Source: Ricordea florida (lineage: Eukaryota; Cnidaria; Anthozoa; Corallimorpharia; Ricordeidae). From it: a stretch of 64,000 nucleotides of DNA. A model generated the notes under the pieces. The model had not been told where the DNA came from. It saw only the letters and a program-made list of their open reading frames with translations, and searched no databases. The stretch covers positions 23,563,891-23,627,890 of the forward strand of contig OX453272.1 of the NCBI GenBank assembly GCA_949710005.1. Reading direction: 5' to 3'. A program made the position numbers and the translations under genes. How positions within the stretch are numbered: the first letter of the stretch is position 1; each line of letters opens with the position of its first letter. Shown in pieces: positions 21,621-31,419 of this stretch.

Positions 21621-23301
21621 CGTATATTTGTTCCTGAAATGAAATGCCTATTTTTCTCAGCTTTTGGCTTTAACAATGTCATGTAAGCCTCTTTGAGGTG
21701 CGTATTGGTATCAAGTACTACAGGCGTATTTTAATGTTTTCACGGATTCGTGGGATTGCGGGGTCCTACTCATAAAACCAACCAATGAGCTTAAATCGTG
21801 CTGTTTCACCAATAATATCATGAGTCAAACTAGCCATAAACCATATCATGGAACATAAGCATCGATATCAAGTAATGCTATTATACAATTCCTTTGACTC
21901 CGACAGAAGATGAGTTTCTCGCACTCAAATTGACGGAGTGTTTGTGAGTCTGGCAGCAAGAATCCCCTGATACAAATTCGGGAACCACTGCTCAAGTATG
22001 ACACTCAGAAGTCAGTTTCATATCTTTTGCTGACACCGCAACGCACCGAGGAAACATTTACAGTACTGATGAAATTACGCTGGCTCTGATTTGGATTGCA
22101 AAGAGATGGTCACAATTCATAGTTTTATCTAATGATGATGCAGCCCGAAAAGGAACAAAATAGTACAGTGTCATGATTCAGTAGTTTTACTGAAGAATTG
22201 CAGCACTGCATGTCTTATATCTACGTTATAAATAGTCAGAGTAGCACGATAAAATTGCTAGAACAAACAGGATTTCATGGTGCAGTACGCTCTTCAAGGA
22301 GCTTAACAGAGAATTAGTACTGAAAGAGTAATAACATAACGTGATTTATTAGTAGGTAACATTTAAGAACTTTTAAACCTGTTAGGTAAGCTCTTTACAA
22401 GGAGCTAGTTAATTAGCAATGCCCCATGGCATCATATTTGTGGGGAACGTTTGACTCTGGTAGTGGCACTCTTTATAGCCGAACGGCCACATTTAGTTCT
22501 ATGTTCGCACATCTCTTTCGCGACCTCTTAAAAACACCTTAAGTGTAATTTTCGATTTAATTACATGATATCTGAAGCGCTTTATACGGCCTGTGTATGG
22601 CCCATTTGTCTCATACATTACTTACCTTCAAGCTGTGTGTTAAGATATGGGAAAACGATTTTTCGGAGTGCGTTGTAAGACTCTTTTGCGGTGTTAATGC
22701 TAACTGCTGCTCAGAGGGCATGCGCAGAAAATGTTAGATTGACAGCGAAGTAAGAGAAGAAACACCTGTTGTGGTTACTCAGTAAACACAGCCTTAAGCT
22801 GCGTCAATAAACTATAAGTTTTACATCCAAACTGTTCATTGCTAACAGAAAATTCCATATCCACTGCGGATTCATCGTGTAACAATACAGAACTTTTGTT
22901 AAATGATGACGATGATATATTTTGCGCCTGGAGAACTTAAAACCCCCCGATTTCTAGTTCCAAACAACCGATCGGAATGTCATAGGTTCGCGCCCTATTG
23001 GGAGAACTCGTTTTTTTTTCCGAGTTCGCCTATGACAGTACATCTTTCACATAAGGCATCTTATTTCCTTACAGATTTAGAAAATTAGACTGCTAACCAT
23101 TTTCCTTTCACCCTGGCCTTTCCACGTTTAAAGATATATTTTTACTGTTTGTAACTATCCTTGTGTATCACGCTCTAAGTTCGGCCAAGTCAGTTTATTA
23201 ATTAAGACTGTCTCATTAGCTGTCACGTACGTAGCACGCTAAGTTTTTCCCTTCGATTGTAACGTCGTGATGTGACTGTTACTTTTCGTAAGTTTGCTCA
23301 G
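21621..23301. other. intergenic stretch, no supported gene
   Basis: The first bases upstream of 21620 should contain the JmjC-gene promoter, but I see no TATA box or other clear element. The rest has no recognisable exon. Confidence 0.45.
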
Positions 23302-23534
23302 GGATGGACCATTTTATTTTTAAGGGGGGGAGGGCTGGGAAATTACTAAAAAAGGATTCCTGCACAGCAAAAGTATAGAAAAAAAGTCATACACAATGGG
23401 CCAAGGGAAAAATATTGTGCTAAAAAGGCCAAGTTGCTAAAAAAAATTCTTGCACAGACCAAAGTAGAAAAAAAATTAAAAAGACAAAATATCTCAACCT
23501 TCTCCCCCCTCAAAAATAAAATAATCCAGCCCAT
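23302..23534. mobile_element. MITE-like element, G-rich TIR family
   Basis: The left end GGACCATTTTATTTTTAAGG plus poly-G pairs with the right end CCCCCCTCAAAAATAAAATA. Internal AAAAAAATTCTTGCACAG-type blocks are repeated. About 230 bp with no coding capacity. Confidence 0.6.
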
Positions 23535-23608
23535 AGGTGATTATGGAGATTATCGCGTTCTCATTGGTTAGTGATTACGTCATATGTTGCTAGAACCATC
23601 CTCACAAG

Positions 23609-23726
23609 ATGGCGCCAAATTTAAAAATGGCTGTCTTCCATTTTGTTTTTTGTAAAAGCCATGAAAGAAGGTTCAATTCCGAAGAGCACAAACACGCCCC
23701 TGAGTTTAGCTTAACACGTTTTCAAG
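23609..23726 (+). CDS. candidate first coding exon, orphan
   Basis: An ATG in the context AAGATGGCGCC opens 39 codons (MAPNLKMAVFHFVFC start, HKHAPEFSLTRFQ end) and runs into a strong donor, CAAG|GTAAGA, in phase 1. Codon content is protein-like. No downstream partner exon was found before KLHL17, so this could be a decayed gene start or a chance frame. The His/Cys-containing start is faintly reminiscent of a THAP domain, but key spacing is not met. Confidence 0.25.
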
Positions 23727-24036
23727 GTAAGATATCAAAGTTTTGCTGATAAAATCAAATAAACCTGTTAAAATCTATACTGATGGTTGCTTGCCTCGAT
23801 ACGAATAATCTAAATAATCAAGAAAAATTCGAAGTAACTGCTTTCTGTATTTACAGAATGATTTCAACAACAAAATGAACTTGCTTCAGAATTCGAAAAC
23901 AACAAAGTAACGTGATAGACAAATGTTTGTCGAAGGCCTGCGTCCCCATGACCATAAGGAGAGTTTTAACAAGAAAACTGGCCGCGAGATTTCTATTATC
24001 ACCTATCGTCATTATACATGCAGTAGACGTACTGTT

Positions 24037-24132
24037 TCATTCTTCGAAATTAAGAAGTGATTGCGCGTGTGTAACCCCAAGCAATCCAGTCACAGCAAGC
24101 ATAAGGAGGCCTTGCGTGATACAGAAATCCAT
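24037..24132 (-). CDS. possible tiny secreted peptide ORF
   Basis: 31 codons from ATG to TGA. The translation MDFCITQGLLMLAVTGLLGV then THAQSLLNFEE has the form of a signal peptide with an A-x-A-like cleavage site (after THA). The mature part would be only about 8 residues, so it may instead be a broken first exon of a secreted protein. No partner exon is identified. Confidence 0.2.
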   Translation of the reverse strand: MDFCITQGLLMLAVTGLLGVTHAQSLLNFEE

Positions 24133-24338
24133 CCAGTCTAGCTTCTTGTTGTTTCAGATCAAGCTAGTCATGTCTTGTCAGTAGAAAAACTCGGAAGAGT
24201 ACTTTATAGTTTCAAAGCCGAAGTATACGCCCTAGGCTTTCTTACGGGCAGGCGTGTTTTCTGGAAATGGTTCCCCTGTTTTATATGAACTTTACCAAAG
24301 TATGTTCTATTCCAGTTAAAAAGTATCGCACTGACTCT

Positions 24339-24370
<32 letters not shown>

Positions 24371-24378
24371 TATCATCG
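24339..24378. repeat. ATC/TCA trinucleotide microsatellite
   Basis: About twelve ATC units with one T substitution near the right end. Confidence 0.9.
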
Positions 24379-25150
24379 ACTCATTGACTCTCTACTGATC
24401 ATTGACTCTAGCAATGCACTTAACGTGAAATTTGAACCGTCGCGCCTTACAACCTCGCGTGACGTGACAATTCTTAGGCAGATAAAAAAGGGTCGGTTAA
24501 AACTAGGCTTCATTCACGGGGCCATTCTTGTCAATGTGGCATAGTTCACAAGTAAACAGACTGTACCAAATTTCTTTGACCTGCTCTGACTAATCAAATA
24601 GAAAAATCTTCATGTCATAGGCAAACTCGAAAAAACGAAAACCTGAGCCCTCTCGATGTCAGTTTTTTTTTGTAAAGTAGAGGCGGCGAATGGTAAATGC
24701 GAGACTTAACGAGAGGGCGAGACTAGCGTTTTGCTTGGCCCGAGACATTTTGACTTTTTAAATAGCAAGACCGAGACTTCAAAGCGTTTTGGGAGTCTTT
24801 TGCGAGCGAAACTCTTTCGTATCAAAATCGAGACTGCGAGACGCACACAACCGCTATAAAACGAGACTGCGAGACCCGTGAAATTCAACTAAAATTTTGC
24901 GAGACCTTTATAATAGAGTTTTTGACCATTCGCCACCCCTTAAAGTTAACAGCGCGGCGATTTCTGGAAATTACAGCGTCTCCTTTTCATTTTTAATTTC
25001 TGCAAGTTTTCTAATCAGCTCTCTCTTAGTTCTACCTCTATTAACTCTGGTTTTACTTAACATGGTGCGACGGTGAACTCCTTGAGGCCTCAGTAGTTCT
25101 TTCCGGCTCTTTGTTTTTCGTAACGACGTAAGGCAAATAAAACTACTTTT

Positions 25151-25516
25151 GAGGCCCCATTAGGGGGAGTCTGAATATCCCGTATCCCTATAATTTTTTT
25201 TGCAAATATCCTGTATCCCCAAAACCCCTAATGGGGTAAAAATATGCCGGGGGTGTGGGGGGAGTGGCAATATTGTCAATATTTCATAGGGAAATACATT
25301 AATTCGCATTTTCAAGTACTTTTTTTAGTTTTCGCGTCTTTCATATTGATCAATTAACCTGTTTTATTCTGTCAAAAAAGAAAACTTTGATGTTCGATAT
25401 CCCACTATCTCTTTTCTAAATATCCCGTATCCCTATAATTTTTCCCCAAAATATCCCATATCCCTATAATTTTTTTCGCAAATATCCCGTATCCCTAAAA
25501 CCCCTAATGGGGCCTC
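25151..25516. mobile_element. non-autonomous DNA transposon with 6-bp target duplication
   Basis: Terminal inverted repeats GAGGCCCCATTAGGGG (left) and CCCCTAATGGGGCCTC (right), flanked by the direct repeat ACTTTT at 25145-25150 and 25517-25522. The interior carries several copies of AATATCCCGTATCCCTATAA near both ends, a subterminal repeat pattern. There is no ORF. It lies about 500 bp upstream of KLHL17. Confidence 0.85.
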
Positions 25517-25522
25517 ACTTTT

Positions 25523-26053
25523 TTGTGGAGCAATGCAAGATTATGCCAACGGGATAGAAAAACCATGAAACGGAGCATAAAACCCAAAACAGACACATTC
25601 ATTGGCGCATACGGATACAAACATGAGTGTTGAGGTAACAAATAAGCTTTTATAAGAACTGACAACATATTTCATACATATGTCACATGCCGCGTGATGT
25701 TTCGTCAGAGTTGCCGCCATCTTGGCAAAGAGCGAGGAAATCCTGGGCGCTAATCCAAATCGTTTTGTTGTGAGGTAACGCTGTTTTTGCTTTGCCTTTT
25801 ACATGCGAATAACAGTGTTTGAACCAACACGGCCATCTGCTACTTTTATTTACAACAAAAGACGCCAAGCAGTCTTTGTCAATCGCTGCATATTTAAGGT
25901 CATTGTTTTGCCCGCCGCTCTTGAGTTTACAGTCCGATCGTTAGATGCAGAATGTAGCTCTTCCCTTCCTTTGCAGTGGAAACGATTTCCCGGTTTGATT
26001 TCTTCTGTTTTCGAGAACTTTGGTGATCTTGTGGAGGGATAATTTTTAGGACC
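25523..26053. promoter_or_regulatory. probable KLHL17 5' untranslated/promoter region
   Basis: Unannotated DNA directly before the KLHL17 start codon. An open frame at 25803-26042 ends 11 bp before the start codon and shows no domain; it may be an upstream ORF in the leader. No TATA box is clear. Confidence 0.3.
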
Positions 26054-29000
26054 ATGCTTGCACAGTTCAGAACCGCTTCAAATCAAGAGATTCGTGTGGA
26101 GTGCATCTCACATTTCTCCCCGACCCATACTGAGGAGGCGTTTAGTTGTATGAAAACAATGCGCTCAAAAGGGGAATTATGCGATGTCAATCTGTTGGTT
26201 GGAGAACCGCAACGGCGTGTTTCTGCACATCGGGTTGTACTAGCGGCATGCAGCCCATACTTCCAGGCCATGTTTACCAGCGAACTCCTAGAGAGTCGGC
26301 AGAGAGACATAACTTTACAAGGAGTTGACGCCGAGGCGATCGAGTTGCTCGTAGACTTCGCTTACACAGCGCGTATTCAAGTAAGTGAGGATAATGTCCA
26401 GTCTCTACTTCCTGCGTCGAGTTTGCTTCAGTTAACTAGCGTCAAAGACGCTTGCTGTGAATTTCTTAAGAATCAACTTCATCCGTCGAACTGTCTTGGA
26501 ATTCGCACTTTCGCCGACACTCACACTTGCGCGGATCTGTTGGAATCTTCGCATCGCTTTGCTCTTCAGTACTTCGTGGAAGTGTCGCAAACAGAGGAAT
26601 TTATGCTACTATCAGTTGTGCAGGTTCTCGAACTGATATCGAGCAGTGATGTGAACGTCCAAACCGAGGAACAGGTGTATAATGCTGTGATAAACTGGAT
26701 CAAGTTTGATGTGGAAAATAGAAGACAGTTTGTAAAGGATTTGTTTCCTTATGTCAGGCTACCTCTGTTGTCAAGAGAGTGTTTAATGACACGTGTAGAG
26801 ACGGAAGATCTAATAAGAGCTACACCAGACTGCAAGGATCTTCTTATTGAAGCAATGAAATATCATCTTCTCCCTGAGCAGCGGTCAGTGCTTCAAAGCC
26901 CAAGGACTGCTTCTCGCAAACCTGCTGGTCAGGTTCCTATCCTGTTTGCAATTGGTGGCGGCAGCCTTTTCGCTATCCACAGTGAATGTGAATGCTATGA
27001 CCCAAGGATTGACCGCTGGTGCATGGTCACCCCAATGTCCACAAAGCGGGCACGAGTGGGCGTTAGTGCAGTGGGTGGTCAAATTTATGCTGTTGGTGGC
27101 TATGATGGCAGTAGTGACTTAGCAACGGTTGAAGTATACTGCCCACAGAATAATCAGTGGATGTCAGTGCCGTCTATGGGCACTCGTCGCAGCTGCTTGG
27201 GTGTAGCAGCCTTAAATGAACTTGTGTATGCCATTGGTGGATATGATGGGGCCTCCTGTCTCAACAGTGTGGAAAGGTTTGACCACTTAACTGGCCAGTG
27301 GACATCAGTTACTGCAATGAACACACGCAGGTACTATAGAGTGCTTAGCAGTGTATTGTTGTTAGTTTTTCATGTTTTCAATTTAATGCAAATCATAAAA
27401 CAAAAAATTAACCTTCATGTTTATTTTTGCTAATCACTCCTACATGAATAAGAAGAGGCACTTAATTAAACACAGAACCTCTGGAACCAATCTACAGTGT
27501 GTACCCTTGTTCTTGTGATTCGGCTACAAGGCTAGATGGGAGCAAGCAATTATTGATTAGGAATGAATGAATTCAAATAATCCTACACTCATCTGATTGT
27601 GGACTTCTGCTTTCACAGAAGGTTTTTGTTTCACTGTTGGTAATATACATGTACTATACACAATTCGTTGTTGCTCACTCAAAGCTGTTGCCAGGGAAAC
27701 AATCAAAATTCACCAGTGTTTCACACTTGCAGCTGTTAATGCCAGGGGAGCAGTCAAAATTCAGAAGTAATGCAAACTCAAACCTGTTGCTATGGTAACA
27801 GTTAGAATTCCTGATGTGTGTTAATGCATGATGTCTGTCTCGACACTTATTGTTATTTTCAACAGGCGATATGTGCGTGTTGGGGTTGTAAATGGCATTA
27901 TATATGCCATAGGTGGCTATGATGGCAGTGCACATCTTAACACTGTGGAATGTTTTGACCCGATTACTAATGTGTGGAAACCAGTTGCTAGCATGGCTAG
28001 CAGGAGAAGCAGCGCTGGGGTCGCAGTATTGAATGACTTTCTGTATGTTGTTGGTAGGTACATGTAGCTCCAAAAAGAAACCTCACCTTGCTGGATTGGT
28101 TAATCATCAATCACCAGTCATAACATTGAACAGACATAAATATCACCATCTGACGACATATAAATCACTTGACTCTGATGCTGACTTCAGCTCAGGCTGT
28201 CAAAATTTCAATCAGTGTCTTTAACAACAGTTACTTTTAGAACTACTGTATTTGCACCCTGATGATAAAGGTCCAAAACAACTACTGAAACTCCTGGGTT
28301 CAAATTATTCACAGTAATTCATTTTATTCACCTCATTTCCTTACAATGAAATTGCACATGAACACACAGTACGGGTACATTATTTCAACCAGTTGGCATG
28401 CTGACCTCTGTTGCTTTTGCTACTTCAGAAAGGCAAGAGGTAGGGCTAAGAAATTTGACAGTTTTCCTCAGGTCATACAGAACCAACAACAAAGTTTGTA
28501 TTTGCTTAATTGTGAAGCAAAGGAGTTTTTGAAGAGTCTGTGGAATCAAATTTCAGTAACTGCAGTCATGTGTAGTACATGTAAAAAAGGTTTTTTTGAA
28601 AATAAGCCTACTGTTTGCAGATTACCAAATCTGTTTGTTAAATAGAAGCATGTCAGTGAGTGCAAATTGTAACAGCCCCCTACTTCAAATTTCTTGGAAA
28701 GCCCTTTTCACTCAACATTTTTTTAAAATTGATGGGATTTGTTAACTCAGTTATTGCTTCATTAACACTACTTTCTTTGCCCTTCTTCAGGAGGGAACGA
28801 TGGTGCTTCCTGTCTAAACACAATGGAACGTTATGACCCTGTTTCTGATTCTTGGACGTGTTTGCCTCCTATGAACACCCGCCGTAGCACCCATGATGTC
28901 GCAGTTATTGACGGAATGCTGTTTGCTGTTGGTGGCAATGATGGCAGCTCTAGCCTCAACAGCATTGAGAAATATGATCCAGAGGCAAACAAGTGGACCC

Positions 29001-29068
29001 CTGTTGTGTCCATGAGTACACGAAGAAGCAGTGTTGGAGTTGTAGTGGCACATGTTTTACTCTTGTAA
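26054..29068 (+). CDS. KLHL17: Kelch-like protein 17 (actinfilin), BTB-BACK-Kelch
   Basis: Three exons, 26054-27330, 27866-28053 and 28791-29068, give 580 residues. BTB is at about 27-137 (LCDVNLLV, AHRVVLAACSPYF). BACK is at about 142-243 (LHPSNCLGIRTFADTH). Six Kelch blades follow, marked by GGGSLFAIHSE, GGYDGSSDLATVE, GGYDGASCLNSVE, GGYDGSAHLNTVE, GGNDGASCLNTME and GGNDGSSSLNSIE. The first blade and the RRYVRV and RRSTHD junctions point to KLHL17 rather than KLHL20 or KLHL2/3. Known role: substrate adaptor of Cullin-3 ubiquitin ligases; the vertebrate protein binds F-actin and acts at synapses. The splice joints restore blades 3-4 and 4-5 in frame (phases 2 and 1). The short C-terminus (VVVAHVLLL) replaces the longer vertebrate tail, so the last few residues may be read into a non-homologous end. 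The start Met fits the family's short N-terminus. Confidence 0.95.
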
Positions 29069-30374
29069 AACTTTTTTTAAAGGTTTCTTAAGAAAAAGTA
29101 ACTCTTGTACAAATTAGTGTTAACTAAATGTACACATGCAGTAGTTTTAGTAATTTATACACAAGTATTTTTTAAGTTTTGACTGGTACCTCTTTTATCA
29201 CACGTACGTACTTAGATGTTGCATCAACAAGAGTATTAGTTTAGCCTGCTTTCATTTTTATAAACAACCACATATTATTGTTGTAGAACCTTTGGGGGTA
29301 GTATAATATTATCAGAGACAAACGTCTTATTTTTGTATCTTGAATTGAGAACACATAATATATTTTCTAAAAAAGTGCAGCAGACAAGTGCGTGTTAGCA
29401 GTAGACCTCCGAACATGTATAATTTTTTTTTGTATTTTAGTCAATGTTTATTTCAATTGTTTTCTCGTCATTAAAAAAAAAACATATATCAAACAGCAAA
29501 TTTTAAAGATGCTCTTGTACACCACACACACACCTACATGCACACCCACACACATCCAAATACAGTATGAGTATGACTGGTCCTCATAACCTATTTGTCA
29601 TCAATTGTGTGCCAAAAGTTGACAGTACATGTACTTACCAGTAACCCATTTCAATCGGAGCGCGCAATTTTGTATAATCACCTGCTCAGTGATTATCGGT
29701 GATGAATATTCACCTCGGTTTCGTCTCGGTGAATATTCGCCGATAATCACTTCGCCTTTGGCGAATAATTGTTAAATATTGAAACTCTAGCAATTTGGTG
29801 TCAAGAGCTACTTGATATGGTAACCTATAAATTTCTTTCCATTTTAAAAAGTCGTTCTTAAATTGTTCAGTATATTTCTTTTGGTCAGTTGGTTGAACAA
29901 TAACTCTGTCTCGGATATCTTTATAAATATTTTTTGAGTTGGTCTTACTTAATAAAACATGTTCCCAGATAAAAACAAATGAATCTGCTCATAAGACAAA
30001 AAGAAGCAAGGCCAATGTAACTATTCAATGCATGGTGCCAGTCATTTTGAAGAGTGTCAGTCACCAAAATAAGCCGAAATACATCCAGTGGTGATATAAT
30101 TAACTCCCTCAAGTTACCCTTTGTTATAATTTCATTATTTTCAGAACCTAGATTCCCTGTCCTTGTGATTCTTTTCTCTACAAACAAGGGTAGATAAGCT
30201 GTGGCTTAAATTGACACTGTTGAGAGACACCAACTTGGATAGCAATGACAAGTTACATACATGTAACTATATTGGTTAGAGGATTGGAGGCAGCATATGG
30301 ATTACATGAATGGAATACATATGTGTACGGATAAAATAATATCAACAATCCTGGCCTGTTCTTTTTTTCAGGCT
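29069..30374. other. KLHL17 3' flank, no further gene
   Basis: AT-rich. Includes short CA-rich runs near 29520-29555 and the foldback at 29665-29770. No polyadenylation signal stands out. Confidence 0.45.
29665..29770. repeat. foldback hairpin
   Basis: Left AGTGATTATCGGTGATGAAT then ATTCACC pairs with right GGTGAATATTCGCCGATAAT then CACT. The loop CTCGGTTTCGTCTC is itself semi-symmetric. Confidence 0.75.
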
Positions 30375-30680
30375 GAGACCGTTCATTTTTACATGAGGAC
30401 AGGGGGACTGGTGTGATTCGGGAAGTTCCATTTAAAATTGCATGACCCTTCAGCTTGCCCACTATTTCGCATGAACCCCCCCCTCCTTATCAAAAGTAAG
30501 AGAAGTCGATTACAGATTAAAATATCACTAAAGTATTGCTAAAAATTAGGGAAAAGAAGATTCACATAAAATATTTATTTCATGTGACCCCTCTTTTCCC
30601 AATTTTTTTTGCATGCAACCCCCCCCCCCAAAAAAAAATCCCACCAGCCCCCCTCCCTCATAAAAAAATGAACAGTTCCT
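30375..30680. mobile_element. MITE-like element, G-rich TIR family
   Basis: The left end GACCGTTCATTTTTACATGA then GG and a GGGGGACTGGTG block pairs with the right end CACCAGCCCCCC, then CCTCATAAAAAAATGAACAG. About 300 bp, poly-C inside, no ORF. Confidence 0.65.
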
Positions 30681-30747
30681 AAAATGCTAACCCTCCAGTA
30701 GTAAGCTAGAACAAAAAGGTTTTGTTGTGTCATTTTTTTATTGACAG

Positions 30748-30848
30748 GGCATCCGGTTACATGTGCAACAGAGGTTAAGCATCTGATCTACGACACCATG
30801 AAAAACTTGACCAAGAAAAAGCCGTTTTTATTACACAGTCAATTCTGA
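30748..30848 (+). CDS. candidate orphan terminal exon
   Basis: The acceptor TTTTTTTATTGACAG is followed by 32 protein-like codons (HPVTCATEVKHLIYDTMKNL, then TKKKPFLLHSQF) and a TGA. It is on the plus strand, between KLHL17 and the end of PHB2. It does not fit the KLHL17 frame from exon 3. Family unknown. Confidence 0.3.
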
Positions 30849-31419
30849 TAGGCTACAGATGTACATGCCCGAGGTCTGTGAATGTGCCTCATACGAAGGC
30901 TTGAACAGAACAACCATTTCCACTGTACTATTATTGTTGTCAACTTTGATGCAAATTTCTTCTGTAGTGCATTACTTCCTCAAGATCTTGAAATCATCTT
31001 TTCATGTTTCCAAAGAGTTGGATTACTTTTTTCTGGCAGTCTTTTCCATTCCTAAGGCCCTGAAATCAATTATTATCATATATGACTTAATTTAGTACAC
31101 ATGATACTTAAGTCTAAGGAGTCAGAATCCTACAATTGCCAATAGCAGTTCTGCACTTAAAACATCACAAGCCTTTGATGTGTTTTTTGTAATAAATTAT
31201 TATTATTATTATTATCATTAAGTTTAATACAGTACTTACTGTACATATACCGGTAGCATACCTGCAATGTAGCTTACATTTTGTACAGTACAATACAAAT
31301 ACAATTCATGCACTATTTAGCTTTAAGCCCTGTGCAAACAATGGTAGGGTATGCGTTTCTTTCATTTTAACCAAGTTTAACAAAATCTGTGTCATTGCAT
31401 TAGAGTCTGTGTTTTATAC

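Noticed and set aside
26054..29068. KLHL20 or KLHL2/3 identity
   Set aside because: The first Kelch blade (GGGSLFAIH), the DLATVE blade and the RRYVRV and RRSTHD junctions match the KLHL17 pattern better.
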